DNA from: Stomoxys calcitrans
Taxonomy: Eukaryota > Arthropoda > Insecta > Diptera > Muscidae
DNA: 64,000 bases
Reading direction: 5' to 3'
Assembly: GCF_963082655.1 (NCBI RefSeq)
Contig: NC_081554.1
Location: 122,339,869-122,403,868 of the forward strand
Both the position numbers and the translations under genes were made by a program. Below the pieces are notes generated by a model. That model did no database searches. It had not been told where the DNA came from and saw only the letters and a program-made list of their open reading frames with translations. Positions within the stretch are counted from its first letter, which is position 1; every line of letters begins with the position of its first letter. Shown in pieces: positions 43,823 to 59,080 of this stretch.

Positions 43823-45397
43823 GGGGCGTTATGGGAACAGGGCTGCTTTGTGAGACCTTCTGATGTGGGTGGTGCCTTGGCCACTAGGTCTCCCAAGAAG
43901 GCCATGGGTGTCGATGGGATCCCTGATATCGCGCTGAAGAGGGCTGGCGATGTGATTTTTCGATTTCTGGCCATTTTGATTAATCATTGCCTTAATCTTG
44001 GGTATTTTCCTTCGGCGTGGAAGGTTGCTTCGGTGGTGCCCATTCCAAAACCTGGGTGGGATTCTGCTGGATGCCAGGGGTACAGGCCCATTTCCGTTTT
44101 GTCGCCCTTTGGCAGGCTCCTGGAGTTTTTTATTCTCGAGAGGGTGAAGGAGACGGTTGGAGAGAGGAACACGATAGGGGATTTCCAGTTCGGTTTTAGA
44201 GGAGGGCACTCTACATCTCATGCCCTGGCTGTTTTTTCGAGCCATGTGGTGAGGGGTTTTGACAAGAGGCATGGGACCGTGGCGGTTGGACTTGATCTTG
44301 CTAAGGCCTTCGACTCTGTCTGGCACGATGGAGTTCTGTTTAAGCTCAGGTCTTTTGGTTTCGACAGGCAGGTGTGTAGGTTGATATCCAGTTTCCTTGA
44401 AGGGCGCTCCTTTGCGGTGAGGGTTGGTGAGGAGATGTCTGCCCGGCGTCCTGTTTTGGCTGGGGTTCCTCAGGGGTCCCTTCTTGGCCCGATCTTGTAC
44501 ACGATCTTTACCAGCGATGTTCCACTCCCGCCACCTGGATGCCTTTTGTTGGCCTATGCTGATGACCTGATGGTGGCCTTTTCCGGTCCGAGGGCTAGTA
44601 CCGTTACCTCAAGGCTCAACTCTTACTTGGGGGAGTTGCATGCGTATTTCTCTAGGTGGAGACTCTCTCTCAATGTTTCCAAATGTTCTGCCGTTGTTTT
44701 TAGGGGTCGTGGTCGTGTAGTGTACCCCAATTTCAAGGGGTATTTTCCGGTTTTGCGCATCGGTGGGGACGTCGTGGCCCTTTCTCCTACTATTAAGTAT
44801 CTTGGTGTGGTCTTTGATGGCAAATTTAATTTTATAGGGCATATGGATTATGTCTTGGCCAAGGCCAAGAGGTTGTATTTTGGGTATAGCGCTATCTTGG
44901 CTAGGAGAGGTGGTCTCTCCCCTACGGTCCGGCTACTGATTTACCGCCAGGTCATCCGACCTGTCATATCCTACGCCTTTCCTGTATGGTATGGCATTTC
45001 GTCAGCTCAAATGGAAAGGCTTAGGATGTGGGAGCGAGGCGTCCTTAGGTCGTGTTTGGGCCTGCGGCCTAGGGTTCTGAGTGACGGTTCGTTTGGACAT
45101 GTGTCGTGTAGGGAGACTTATGACAGGGCTGGTATACAGCGTATTGACGTCCACATGACAGGCATGGCCCTGAAATTTATGGAGAGAGCGCAAGAACTTA
45201 GCAATGATTTGGTTGCTTCCTCCCTGCGATTGGAGGATGACATTTATTGTCTTACACAAAGGAGATTTTTGCCACCGGCTGCAATTTTAAGGTTAAGAGA
45301 TGCAGGACTCTTATATGACGGTGAAGCCCTCTATTTTTATCACAGGAGGTATGGCACTTTTGATTTGTACAATACTGTGTATAGGACGGCGCAGTAG
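43823..45397 (+). pseudogene. Element C ORF2 fragment: reverse transcriptase and C-terminal region
   Basis: 524 codons remain, starting in the linker before the reverse transcriptase; the endonuclease is lost. RT motifs GYRPISVLSPFGRLLE, QFGFRGGHST, GLDLAKAFDSVW, GVPQGSLLGP and YADD are intact and the frame is open to the stop at 45397. The frame happens to continue open upstream through the H2A leader, but there is no ATG there. It cannot act alone because it has no endonuclease. Confidence 0.9.
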
Positions 45398-45749
45398 ACT
45401 GTATGAATATTGTAAATAATGTACATAGTAGTTTTAATATATAGTTTTAAGTCTCATTAGATTTTAATTTTTATGTAGCTTTAAATCTCATTTAGGTTAA
45501 GCTTATTTTCATTAATTTAATGTGGGTTTTTTTTTTAATGATTCTATTTTTTGGACCTTGAATTTTTCGATGTTTTGTTTGTTAACGCTGGCGATGTGAC
45601 CGCGGTCGTAGACTGGGTCATTTATTATGGAATAGTTGTAGATGAGGGAAATAGAGTACCAACATATATAATTTTGTGTTAGAGTTAAGCCTTTACTCTG
45701 TAATATATGTAAGAATCAAAAAATGGCAATAAATGAAATGAAATGAAAA
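43823..45749 (+). mobile_element. Element C: 5'-truncated non-LTR retrotransposon in the H2A promoter
   Basis: 1.9 kb, keeping the reverse transcriptase and C-terminal part of ORF2 and the 3' UTR (TGTAAATA at 45411-45418; AATAAATGAAATGAAATG tail). Flanked by a 15 bp duplication, so truncation happened at insertion, as is usual when reverse transcription stops early. The protein is related to element A ORF2 but clearly different, making a second family using the H2A site. Sense-oriented with H2A. Confidence 0.94.
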
Positions 45750-45764
45750 TGCGAACTAATATCA
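45750..45764 (+). repeat. Target-site duplication of element C, right copy
   Basis: TGCGAACTAATATCA followed by the native H2A leader. Confidence 0.92.
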
Positions 45765-45808
45765 TTTGTGTTTCAGTGCTAAGTGAAGTGAATTAAAAAA
45801 AAAAATAA

Positions 45809-46189
<381 letters not shown>

Positions 46190-46251
46190 ATTATCTACGA
46201 GCATCAAAGAAAAAATGTAAATACAGGCCATCGTATAAATCAACAACAATC

Positions 46252-46267
46252 CGTCCTTTTCAGGACG
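46252..46267 (+). promoter_or_regulatory. H2A mRNA 3' stem-loop (unit 4)
   Basis: CGTCCTTTTCAGGACG. Confidence 0.95.
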
Positions 46268-47128
46268 ACAAAAATTTTTTTAAAAGAGAAAAAACTATAT
46301 CAAACCTTATTTTATCAAGAAAATTTACTTAAAAAATAGTTTTAAATAATAAATAAAATTTTAATTGTAGTTAAATTTAAAAAATATTTTTTGGTCGATT
46401 TTTTTTTTCAGTGGATTTGGTAATTTGCTAGCAATTTCGTTATTCGAAATTTCCTTAAACAATCCTGTTTTAGGCGTAAATACAAAAAAATCTGCCATCT
46501 ATTGTTTATAGGTAAACATTTTCAAATATGTTTACATCTTATCGACTATTGCAGGTCTTTTAATATACATGTCATAATTATCAGTTATCAATTATCATGC
46601 ATCAACATTTCGCCTATTTGCATACATTAACATAATAAGAATTTAGTTTTATCGACCCTACTCAAGATTATCGGCATTTAATAGGATCAATGTTACCATT
46701 AGGGTACTGTAAAAACTATTTATTTTACATTTGAATATCACATGGTAATCATTGTTCATTTTCTGATGCTGAAAAAAATTGGCATATGTAATAACAAAAC
46801 ATCGAAACGAAGTATCTACGATCGTCCCTCTTCGTACATTTGTGACAAAGTTAGCAGCTCCAAGCAAAGGAAACATTTAATGGTAGTATATGCGTGCATT
46901 TTGGTATCTGTGTGTATGTATGCTTTTTAGTGTTGTATACCATCGTTTCATCGTATTGTTCTAATGGCGTCGGTTTTAGTTTCGTCATGTATGTATGTAT
47001 ATTATAGAAGCTACATTTTGGCCGACGGCAAATTGAAAAATGGTAATATTTATTTTCAAATAAATTTTATGTATTTTTTTTTAGTAAAAATTTATAACAA
47101 GATATATCTCTTTTTAAATATGTTTTGT
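46268..47128. other. H2A-H4 convergent spacer (unit 4)
   Basis: AT-rich; no gene seen. Confidence 0.8.
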
Positions 47129-47144
47129 GGTCCTGAAAAGGACC
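47129..47144 (-). promoter_or_regulatory. H4 mRNA 3' stem-loop (unit 4)
   Basis: GGTCCTTTTCAGGACC on the minus strand. Confidence 0.95.
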
Positions 47145-47201
47145 GATTGTTTTAGTTTTAAAGTTCTTAAAATTTTCTCCAAAATAGCGTCAAGATAATG
47201 T

Positions 47202-48250
<1,049 letters not shown>

Positions 48251-48294
48251 ATTATTGACATTTTAAAAGCCAACTTTTTTTTACAAAAACAATC

Positions 48295-48310
48295 GGTCCT
48301 TTTCAGGACC
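48295..48310 (+). promoter_or_regulatory. H3 mRNA 3' stem-loop (unit 4)
   Basis: GGTCCTTTTCAGGACC. Confidence 0.95.
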
Positions 48311-49675
48311 ACAATATTTTTATAAAAAAGAGAAAAAAATTTATTCAAAACTTACACCTTTTTATTTTTATTAAAATAAATAAATATAGTCTTTTTTTGG
48401 GGATGGAAAAATACACTATTTATATTAAAAAAATTTTTTTCTTTTCTATGCGTTTTACTTTTGGTAATATTGGGTTTCAAAACATGGAGCGAAATCAAAA
48501 ACTTTTTTTTAAAAAAAAATTATTTAATTTACTTTTTATGTTAAACTGAAAATTTTTATTTTCTATTAGCAACAGTATATTTGCTGTTATTCTTTTTGCA
48601 AAATTTGATTTTTCGTAGTAGCTACATAACAAGAATGAATGAAGATAAAAACAGGCAGGCCAATACATTCGAGAGAATTTTAACCTTAAATAGATAATTT
48701 AGATACATTGAATATAAATTTTTTCTGTATTTTTTATTATTTTTAAACAAATGATATTTTTTGCTATTCTAAAAACTGTTTTAAAAAGAATAAAATAGTA
48801 TTTTAATATTTTAAATTATTAAAGGGAAATAGATTTCGTTCGGTATGCAACTGTTCTACATTTGCTTGCTTAGACAAGGGCATTTTTGAATTTGTGTTTA
48901 ATTTCCAAAAAAAAATTATATATTTTTTTAAATTTGTGATTGCAACAATACATTGTTTAGAATTTACATTTTTAAATTTTTTATTTAGTTTCAAGTCCAC
49001 TTTATATAGAAAAAAATATTTTATAATAAATGCAATAGAGCTCACCGCACATTTTGCATAGCCAACGACGTTGGTATAACATAGCATCGTAATATTTTAG
49101 ACTTTTCGTAACAAACGTACACTTTTTACAAATTATGTAACATTTTAATAGAAATCTATCATTTCTATAATATTTTATGATAAAATTTTCCTAAAACATT
49201 TTTACATTAGAGCTTTCAAATTAATTTGCAGAAAAACTTTTATTCATGGAAAATACGCCAATATGGTGAATTCAACTGTCATAGACTACATAATAAAATC
49301 GATTATTTCACTATGAAAATCATCCAAATTTTCACTTTTTTTTACACTTCTTTCAAGAAAACATATCAAGATTCCATACTAAATTTTTATAAAAACCAAT
49401 TTTCAATAAAAATTGGAAAATTTTTATAATTTAGTTACAATTTTATCATAACATTTTTATAAACTTTCAACTCAAACCCTTATAACTCGGTAACGCTTAA
49501 AGATAATTAACTCGGATTTTCTTTAATGATTAGCTGGATATCTCTACTAGAAGAATTGTATAAAAAATAAAAAGAAATTGTTACTATCTCATCGTAAAAT
49601 GAATAATTCTGTGAAAACTTTTGTAAAAATTTTTATTCGCTTCCACACAACGTTTCGCAAAATTTCGTAGTTGAC
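48311..49675. other. H3-H1 spacer (units 4/5)
   Basis: Same AT-rich spacer as 13876-15240; no gene. Confidence 0.75.
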
Positions 49676-49824
49676 TACTATGTACTTCTCATAATTTCGA
49701 TGTACCCAGCCATCACTAGTCTAAAGGTTGAAACCATATTTTCAACCAATCAGCGTACACCAGTAGTGAGTGTATATTTACAAAGTGTTAAAGTGTGTTT
49801 AAAAAGAAAAATATAAGTGAAATC
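49676..49824 (+). promoter_or_regulatory. H1 promoter (unit 5)
   Basis: CCAATCAG box, no canonical TATA box. Confidence 0.7.
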
Positions 49825-50505
49825 ATGTCTGACGCCGCCGTTGTTGAAGCCACCGCATCTCCAGTCGCCGCTGTTGAGAAAAAGGCACCTAAGAAAGCCG
49901 CTGCCAAGGCAAAGAAACCCTCTGCTGCCCCAAGCCATCCACCAACCCAACAAATGGTCGATGCTGCCATCAAAACATTGAAAGAACGTGGTGGTTCCTC
50001 ATTGCCTGCCATCAAGAAATACTTGGCCAGCACATACAAAGTTGATGCTGTAAAATTGGCCCCATTCATCAAGAAGTACTTGAAGAGCGCTGTTGCTAGT
50101 GGAAAATTGATCCAAACTAAAGGTAAGGGTGCCTCCGGTTCATTCAAATTGTCCCCATCTGCCTCGAAGGAACCTAAAGCAAAGAGCGCTGAAAAGAAGA
50201 AGAAGGTCCCAGCCGGTGATAAGAAAAAGAAGGCAGCAGCACCCAAAAAGGCAGCCGGTGAAAAGAAAGCCGCTGCAAAGAAGCCTTCCGCTGCTAAAAA
50301 GACCGCCGAGAAGAAGAAGACCGAAAAGGCCAAGGCTAAAACTGCCAAAAAGACAGGTACAGTTAAAGCTAAACCCGCAAAAACAGCCGCCAAAGCATCA
50401 GCCACTAAACCAAAGGCACCCAAGGCAAAAACCACCGCTGCCAAGCCCAAAAAGGCTGCCGCAGCAAAGAAGCCAGCTGCCAAGAAGACCGCCGCTAAGA
50501 AGTAA
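49825..50505 (+). CDS. His1: Linker histone H1 (unit 5)
   Basis: Same 226 aa H1; stem-loop at 50575-50590. First gene of a fully undisturbed unit. Confidence 0.97.
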   Translation: MSDAAVVEATASPVAAVEKKAPKKAAAKAKKPSAAPSHPPTQQMVDAAIKTLKERGGSSLPAIKKYLASTYKVDAVKLAPFIKKYLKSAVASGKLIQTKGKGASGSFKLSPSASKEPKAKSAEKKKKVPAGDKKKKAAAPKKAAGEKKAAAKKPSAAKKTAEKKKTEKAKAKTAKKTGTVKAKPAKTAAKASATKPKAPKAKTTAAKPKKAAAAKKPAAKKTAAKK

Positions 50506-50574
50506 TTTTTCCATGCAAAATTACTTATCATGTCAAAATGATTATTTTCGATATTCGAAAGCAGTATATCTAAC

Positions 50575-50590
50575 AGCCCTTTTCAGGGCT
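50575..50590 (+). promoter_or_regulatory. H1 mRNA 3' stem-loop (unit 5)
   Basis: AGCCCTTTTCAGGGCT. Confidence 0.95.
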
Positions 50591-51358
50591 ACAAAAAAAT
50601 TTTTAAAAAGAGACCAAATTTAACTCAAACAATTTTTTAATTACCTAATAAATACTATGTTAATTTTAAGGGAAAAGCTAATCACAGCCCTTTTCGTAGC
50701 TGTAAAACATCTGTTGAAATCTTTTAATACCATTGTTACCTAATATGGGAATACATTACCCTTTAAGGAAATTTAAGTAATCACATGTTAAATGGGATTT
50801 TTTCCGCAACTGGATTAACTGTTTCACTTAGGGTCATAAACCAAAGCAATTACTAAGAATTATGAAAATCACTTAATGTTAAAGAAAATCTCATTTAGCA
50901 TACCTAACCAATAAGAGAGTGGCGTACAATATTCCCTTCAAAAATCGCACTTAGCATACCTATTTCATTCTTTACGAGCATACCTACCCATAGATCTCGC
51001 GTACAAACGCATAAGTCCACATATACATCTCTACACCATTTCACGCTAACATACTAGTATACATCCCTAAAAAATTTAGTATCAACACACACGCTCACAT
51101 ATACTCGAACATCAATACAACGTTGCATACCGAGTGTTTGAGCATAAGAGCAATATGTGTTGATCATATTACTGTAGATGTAGATGGTGCTAAGCAAGGA
51201 GGGCAATATTAGAGTATGGGTAGTATACATATTTTATTTTAAAAAAGTAATAAGGGCAATGTGAGGGTGAGTGGTAGATATATTTTTTCTTTAAATTTGT
51301 AAATATAAATTAATTTTAGTTGAATAACGAATTAAGTCTCTTTTTTAATTTATTTTGT
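50591..51358. other. H1-H2B convergent spacer (unit 5)
   Basis: Same as 16156-16923; no gene. Confidence 0.75.
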
Positions 51359-51374
51359 GGCCCTGAAAAGGGCC
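51359..51374 (-). promoter_or_regulatory. H2B mRNA 3' stem-loop (unit 5)
   Basis: GGCCCTTTTCAGGGCC on the minus strand. Confidence 0.95.
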
Positions 51375-51420
51375 TTTGATGTTGTAGGGAAAATATTGTA
51401 CGACGAAATAAGTATGCCAT

Positions 51421-51795
51421 TTACTTGGAGCTGGTGTACTTAGTAACGGCTTTGGTACCTTCACTGACAGCGTGCTTAGCCAACTCACCGGGCAATAATA
51501 GACGGACGGCAGTTTGGATTTCCCGACTGGTGATGGTGGAACGCTTGTTGTAGTGAGCCAAACGGGAGGCTTCGGCGGCGATACGTTCAAAGATATCGTT
51601 GACGAAACTGTTCATGATGCTCATGGCCTTTGAGGAGATACCAGTATCGGGATGGACTTGCTTCAACACTTTGTAAATGTAGATAGCATAACTCTCCTTA
51701 CGCTTGGTGCGTCTCTTGGTCTTGTCACCCTTAGTGATGTTCTTTTGGGCTTTGCCGGCCTTCTTTGCTGCTTTACCACTGGCTTTTGGAGGCAT
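51421..51795 (-). CDS. His2B: Histone H2B (unit 5)
   Basis: Same 124 aa H2B with undisturbed promoter. Confidence 0.98.
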   Translation of the reverse strand: MPPKASGKAAKKAGKAQKNITKGDKTKRRTKRKESYAIYIYKVLKQVHPDTGISSKAMSIMNSFVNDIFERIAAEASRLAHYNKRSTITSREIQTAVRLLLPGELAKHAVSEGTKAVTKYTSSK

Positions 51796-52438
<643 letters not shown>

Positions 52439-52500
52439 ATTATCTACGAGCATCAAAGAAAAAATGTAAATACAGGCCATCGTATAAATCAACAACAATC

Positions 52501-52516
52501 CGTCCTTTTCAGGACG
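52501..52516 (+). promoter_or_regulatory. H2A mRNA 3' stem-loop (unit 5)
   Basis: CGTCCTTTTCAGGACG. Confidence 0.95.
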
Positions 52517-53377
52517 ACAAAAATTTTTTTAAAAGAGAAAAAACTATATCAAACCTTATTTTATCAAGAAAATTTACTTAAAAAATAGTTTTAAATAATA
52601 AATAAAATTTTAATTGTAGTTAAATTTAAAAAATATTTTTTGGTCGATTTTTTTTTTCAGTGGATTTGGTAATTTGCTAGCAATTTCGTTATTCGAAATT
52701 TCCTTAAACAATCCTGTTTTAGGCGTAAATACAAAAAAATCTGCCATCTATTGTTTATAGGTAAACATTTTCAAATATGTTTACATCTTATCGACTATTG
52801 CAGGTCTTTTAATATACATGTCATAATTATCAGTTATCAATTATCATGCATCAACATTTCGCCTATTTGCATACATTAACATAATAAGAATTTAGTTTTA
52901 TCGACCCTACTCAAGATTATCGGCATTTAATAGGATCAATGTTACCATTAGGGTACTGTAAAAACTATTTATTTTACATTTGAATATCACATGGTAATCA
53001 TTGTTCATTTTCTGATGCTGAAAAAAATTGGCATATGTAATAACAAAACATCGAAACGAAGTATCTACGATCGTCCCTCTTCGTACATTTGTGACAAAGT
53101 TAGCAGCTCCAAGCAAAGGAAACATTTAATGGTAGTATATGCGTGCATTTTGGTATCTGTGTGTATGTATGCTTTTTAGTGTTGTATACCATCGTTTCAT
53201 CGTATTGTTCTAATGGCGTCGGTTTTAGTTTCGTCATGTATGTATGTATATTATAGAAGCTACATTTTGGCCGACGGCAAATTGAAAAATGGTAATATTT
53301 ATTTTCAAATAAATTTTATGTATTTTTTTTTAGTAAAAATTTATAACAAGATATATCTCTTTTTAAATATGTTTTGT
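52517..53377. other. H2A-H4 convergent spacer (unit 5)
   Basis: AT-rich; no gene seen. Confidence 0.8.
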
Positions 53378-53393
53378 GGTCCTGAAAAGGACC
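53378..53393 (-). promoter_or_regulatory. H4 mRNA 3' stem-loop (unit 5)
   Basis: GGTCCTTTTCAGGACC on the minus strand. Confidence 0.95.
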
Positions 53394-53450
53394 GATTGTT
53401 TTAGTTTTAAAGTTCTTAAAATTTTCTCCAAAATAGCGTCAAGATAATGT

Positions 53451-54499
<1,049 letters not shown>

Positions 54500-54543
54500 A
54501 TTATTGACATTTTAAAAGCCAACTTTTTTTTACAAAAACAATC

Positions 54544-54559
54544 GGTCCTTTTCAGGACC
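54544..54559 (+). promoter_or_regulatory. H3 mRNA 3' stem-loop (unit 5)
   Basis: GGTCCTTTTCAGGACC. Confidence 0.95.
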
Positions 54560-55924
54560 ACAATATTTTTATAAAAAAGAGAAAAAAATTTATTCAAAAC
54601 TTACACCTTTTTATTTTTATTAAAATAAATAAATATAGTCTTTTTTTGGGGATGGAAAAATACACTATTTATATTAAAAAAATTTTTTTCTTTTCTATGC
54701 GTTTTACTTTTGGTAATATTGGGTTTCAAAACATGGAGCGAAATCAAAAACTTTTTTTTAAAAAAAAATTATTTAATTTACTTTTTATGTTAAACTGAAA
54801 ATTTTTATTTTCTATTAGCAACAGTATATTTGCTGTTATTCTTTTTGCAAAATTTGATTTTTCGTAGTAGCTACATAACAAGAATGAATGAAGATAAAAA
54901 CAGGCAGGCCAATACATTCGAGAGAATTTTAACCTTAAATAGATAATTTAGATACATTGAATATAAATTTTTTCTGTATTTTTTATTATTTTTAAACAAA
55001 TGATATTTTTTGCTATTCTAAAAACTGTTTTAAAAAGAATAAAATAGTATTTTAATATTTTAAATTATTAAAGGGAAATAGATTTCGTTCGGTATGCAAC
55101 TGTTCTACATTTGCTTGCTTAGACAAGGGCATTTTTGAATTTGTGTTTAATTTCCAAAAAAAAATTATATATTTTTTTAAATTTGTGATTGCAACAATAC
55201 ATTGTTTAGAATTTACATTTTTAAATTTTTTATTTAGTTTCAAGTCCACTTTATATAGAAAAAAATATTTTATAATAAATGCAATAGAGCTCACCGCACA
55301 TTTTGCATAGCCAACGACGTTGGTATAACATAGCATCGTAATATTTTAGACTTTTCGTAACAAACGTACACTTTTTACAAATTATGTAACATTTTAATAG
55401 AAATCTATCATTTCTATAATATTTTATGATAAAATTTTCCTAAAACATTTTTACATTAGAGCTTTCAAATTAATTTGCAGAAAAACTTTTATTCATGGAA
55501 AATACGCCAATATGGTGAATTCAACTGTCATAGACTACATAATAAAATCGATTATTTCACTATGAAAATCATCCAAATTTTCACTTTTTTTTACACTTCT
55601 TTCAAGAAAACATATCAAGATTCCATACTAAATTTTTATAAAAACCAATTTTCAATAAAAATTGGAAAATTTTTATAATTTAGTTACAATTTTATCATAA
55701 CATTTTTATAAACTTTCAACTCAAACCCTTATAACTCGGTAACGCTTAAAGATAATTAACTCGGATTTTCTTTAATGATTAGCTGGATATCTCTACTAGA
55801 AGAATTGTATAAAAAATAAAAAGAAATTGTTACTATCTCATCGTAAAATGAATAATTCTGTGAAAACTTTTGTAAAAATTTTTATTCGCTTCCACACAAC
55901 GTTTCGCAAAATTTCGTAGTTGAC
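54560..55924. other. H3-H1 spacer (units 5/6)
   Basis: Same AT-rich spacer as 13876-15240; no gene. Confidence 0.75.
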
Positions 55925-56073
55925 TACTATGTACTTCTCATAATTTCGATGTACCCAGCCATCACTAGTCTAAAGGTTGAAACCATATTTTCAACCAATC
56001 AGCGTACACCAGTAGTGAGTGTATATTTACAAAGTGTTAAAGTGTGTTTAAAAAGAAAAATATAAGTGAAATC
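55925..56073 (+). promoter_or_regulatory. H1 promoter (unit 6)
   Basis: CCAATCAG box, no canonical TATA box. Confidence 0.7.
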
Positions 56074-56754
56074 ATGTCTGACGCCGCCGTTGTTGAAGCC
56101 ACCGCATCTCCAGTCGCCGCTGTTGAGAAAAAGGCACCTAAGAAAGCCGCTGCCAAGGCAAAGAAACCCTCTGCTGCCCCAAGCCATCCACCAACCCAAC
56201 AAATGGTCGATGCTGCCATCAAAACATTGAAAGAACGTGGTGGTTCCTCATTGCCTGCCATCAAGAAATACTTGGCCAGCACATACAAAGTTGATGCTGT
56301 AAAATTGGCCCCATTCATCAAGAAGTACTTGAAGAGCGCTGTTGCTAGTGGAAAATTGATCCAAACTAAAGGTAAGGGTGCCTCCGGTTCATTCAAATTG
56401 TCCCCATCTGCCTCGAAGGAACCTAAAGCAAAGAGCGCTGAAAAGAAGAAGAAGGTCCCAGCCGGTGATAAGAAAAAGAAGGCAGCAGCACCCAAAAAGG
56501 CAGCCGGTGAAAAGAAAGCCGCTGCAAAGAAGCCTTCCGCTGCTAAAAAGACCGCCGAGAAGAAGAAGACCGAAAAGGCCAAGGCTAAAACTGCCAAAAA
56601 GACAGGTACAGTTAAAGCTAAACCCGCAAAAACAGCCGCCAAAGCATCAGCCACTAAACCAAAGGCACCCAAGGCAAAAACCACCGCTGCCAAGCCCAAA
56701 AAGGCTGCCGCAGCAAAGAAGCCAGCTGCCAAGAAGACCGCCGCTAAGAAGTAA
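56074..56754 (+). CDS. His1: Linker histone H1 (unit 6)
   Basis: Same 226 aa H1; stem-loop at 56824-56839. Confidence 0.97.
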   Translation: MSDAAVVEATASPVAAVEKKAPKKAAAKAKKPSAAPSHPPTQQMVDAAIKTLKERGGSSLPAIKKYLASTYKVDAVKLAPFIKKYLKSAVASGKLIQTKGKGASGSFKLSPSASKEPKAKSAEKKKKVPAGDKKKKAAAPKKAAGEKKAAAKKPSAAKKTAEKKKTEKAKAKTAKKTGTVKAKPAKTAAKASATKPKAPKAKTTAAKPKKAAAAKKPAAKKTAAKK

Positions 56755-56823
56755 TTTTTCCATGCAAAATTACTTATCATGTCAAAATGATTATTTTCGA
56801 TATTCGAAAGCAGTATATCTAAC

Positions 56824-56839
56824 AGCCCTTTTCAGGGCT
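56824..56839 (+). promoter_or_regulatory. H1 mRNA 3' stem-loop (unit 6)
   Basis: AGCCCTTTTCAGGGCT. Confidence 0.95.
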
Positions 56840-57607
56840 ACAAAAAAATTTTTAAAAAGAGACCAAATTTAACTCAAACAATTTTTTAATTACCTAATAA
56901 ATACTATGTTAATTTTAAGGGAAAAGCTAATCACAGCCCTTTTCGTAGCTGTAAAACATCTGTTGAAATCTTTTAATACCATTGTTACCTAATATGGGAA
57001 TACATTACCCTTTAAGGAAATTTAAGTAATCACATGTTAAATGGGATTTTTTCCGCAACTGGATTAACTGTTTCACTTAGGGTCATAAACCAAAGCAATT
57101 ACTAAGAATTATGAAAATCACTTAATGTTAAAGAAAATCTCATTTAGCATACCTAACCAATAAGAGAGTGGCGTACAATATTCCCTTCAAAAATCGCACT
57201 TAGCATACCTATTTCATTCTTTACGAGCATACCTACCCATAGATCTCGCGTACAAACGCATAAGTCCACATATACATCTCTACACCATTTCACGCTAACA
57301 TACTAGTATACATCCCTAAAAAATTTAGTATCAACACACACGCTCACATATACTCGAACATCAATACAACGTTGCATACCGAGTGTTTGAGCATAAGAGC
57401 AATATGTGTTGATCATATTACTGTAGATGTAGATGGTGCTAAGCAAGGAGGGCAATATTAGAGTATGGGTAGTATACATATTTTATTTTAAAAAAGTAAT
57501 AAGGGCAATGTGAGGGTGAGTGGTAGATATATTTTTTCTTTAAATTTGTAAATATAAATTAATTTTAGTTGAATAACGAATTAAGTCTCTTTTTTAATTT
57601 ATTTTGT
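56840..57607. other. H1-H2B convergent spacer (unit 6)
   Basis: Same as 16156-16923; no gene. Confidence 0.75.
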
Positions 57608-57623
57608 GGCCCTGAAAAGGGCC
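57608..57623 (-). promoter_or_regulatory. H2B mRNA 3' stem-loop (unit 6)
   Basis: GGCCCTTTTCAGGGCC on the minus strand. Confidence 0.95.
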
Positions 57624-57669
57624 TTTGATGTTGTAGGGAAAATATTGTACGACGAAATAAGTATGCCAT

Positions 57670-58044
57670 TTACTTGGAGCTGGTGTACTTAGTAACGGCT
57701 TTGGTACCTTCACTGACAGCGTGCTTAGCCAACTCACCGGGCAATAATAGACGGACGGCAGTTTGGATTTCCCGACTGGTGATGGTGGAACGCTTGTTGT
57801 AGTGAGCCAAACGGGAGGCTTCGGCGGCGATACGTTCAAAGATATCGTTGACGAAACTGTTCATGATGCTCATGGCCTTTGAGGAGATACCAGTATCGGG
57901 ATGGACTTGCTTCAACACTTTGTAAATGTAGATAGCATAACTCTCCTTACGCTTGGTGCGTCTCTTGGTCTTGTCACCCTTAGTGATGTTCTTTTGGGCT
58001 TTGCCGGCCTTCTTTGCTGCTTTACCACTGGCTTTTGGAGGCAT
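57670..58044 (-). CDS. His2B: Histone H2B (unit 6)
   Basis: Same 124 aa H2B. The H2A gene that should face it across the promoter has been deleted from this unit. Confidence 0.98.
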   Translation of the reverse strand: MPPKASGKAAKKAGKAQKNITKGDKTKRRTKRKESYAIYIYKVLKQVHPDTGISSKAMSIMNSFVNDIFERIAAEASRLAHYNKRSTITSREIQTAVRLLLPGELAKHAVSEGTKAVTKYTSSK

Positions 58045-58247
58045 TTTCACTTGGTTTTTTTTTTAAGTCACACAAACACTTTTAACACTGTTCACGATTT
58101 TGTGTGTTTGATGGCTTACTCGGAATATTTAAACCATTTCATGCACAAGATATTCAGGTAGACGAAAACAGTCGCTATGTTTACGAAAACAACCCTCTAA
58201 AATTAGCTACACGTTGGATCCGAAAGTATAAATACTGCAGTTCATGC
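58045..58247. promoter_or_regulatory. Unit 6 H2B/H2A divergent promoter, H2A gene absent
   Basis: H2A TATAAATA at 58227-58234 faces fragment F and, beyond it, the next H1 gene about 850 bp downstream. Confidence 0.9.
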
Positions 58248-58260
58248 TGCGAACTAATAT
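58248..58260 (+). repeat. Target site at the left edge of fragment F (no partner)
   Basis: TGCGAACTAATAT, identical to the element A target. The right copy was removed by the deletion. Confidence 0.85.
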
Positions 58261-58931
58261 GAGTGTTTAGCTCTTGTGCAGTGCAGACCAGTTTCGGAGT
58301 GTTCAAGTGTTTGATAACGAATTTTGATCTCAGTGTTTGATGACAGATTTTAACCTGAGCCAGTGGGCATTTAACTTGATTAAGTGCAATTGTGAGAAGC
58401 GAGAGTAGTCACCAGGGTTGGCAAAACCTAAGACTTTTTGTTTGGAGTACCTTGCTTTTTTGAGAAGCGAGAGAAGGCAGCAGTGCTGCGCGAATTACTT
58501 ATTACTTTACTTGTAATTTTGTGAAGTGCATAGGAGGCGCTGTAGTGGAGATTAACGAGTTTTTGTTGAATATTCGCGGCGAATGCAACGGTGGACGTGA
58601 GGAAGCCGTTGCAGTAGCCCGTGTTCCTGCATTTCGACCCGCATCTGGGCCGAGAGGTGAAATATTCTTGCAACCTGATAAAATGGTTCATGGAAATGAA
58701 GCAGATCTTACTATCACTAAAAGTGAAGGCACCTTAAGAACTTTTGAATTACCGAATTCTTTGAACGTTGTTGCTGATATGCAACATGATTTGGATCCAG
58801 CTGCGTTATCAGCTGACAAGAAAGCGGCTGAGAGAGCCGATATGACTGTGGCCTCCGACTCCAATTCCGTGTCAGGGGCAAACCCAATCCCTAAGAAGAA
58901 CAAAAAAAAGAGAAAGAAGCGTAAAAGTGAC
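58261..58931 (+). mobile_element. Fragment F: 5' end of an element A family copy fused to the H1 promoter
   Basis: About 670 bp matching element A from about 174 to 845 with a handful of substitutions. It has the 5' UTR and the first part of ORF1 and stops right after the lysine/arginine cluster. At 58928-58931 it joins the H1 upstream sequence (equivalent of 15241) through a shared TGAC. The start lacks the GATTC seen in element A (TAATAT then GAGTG), so it is a separate insertion or has a small deletion. Confidence 0.93.
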
Positions 58932-59072
58932 TACTATGTACTTCTCATAATTTCGATGTACCCAGCCATCACTAGTCTAAAGGTTGAAACCATATTTTCA
59001 ACCAATCAGCGTACACCAGTAGTGAGTGTATATTTACAAAGTGTTAAAGTGTGTTTAAAAAGAAAAATATAA
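58683..59072 (+). pseudogene. Truncated element ORF1 fused into the H1 leader
   Basis: From the ATG matching element A ORF1, about 82 codons of ORF1 (through the basic cluster ending RKSD) continue in frame into H1 promoter sequence and stop at 59072, nine bases before the H1 ATG. Relative to element A there are substitutions such as Ala/Thr and Arg/His. The fused reading frame is accidental. If transcribed from the H2A TATA box it would act as an upstream ORF for H1. Confidence 0.8.
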
Positions 59073-59080
59073 GTGAAATC
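58932..59080 (+). promoter_or_regulatory. H1 promoter (unit 7), joined to fragment F
   Basis: 149 bp of native H1 upstream sequence survives, including the CCAATCAG box; everything upstream is replaced by fragment F and the H2A promoter. Confidence 0.75.
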
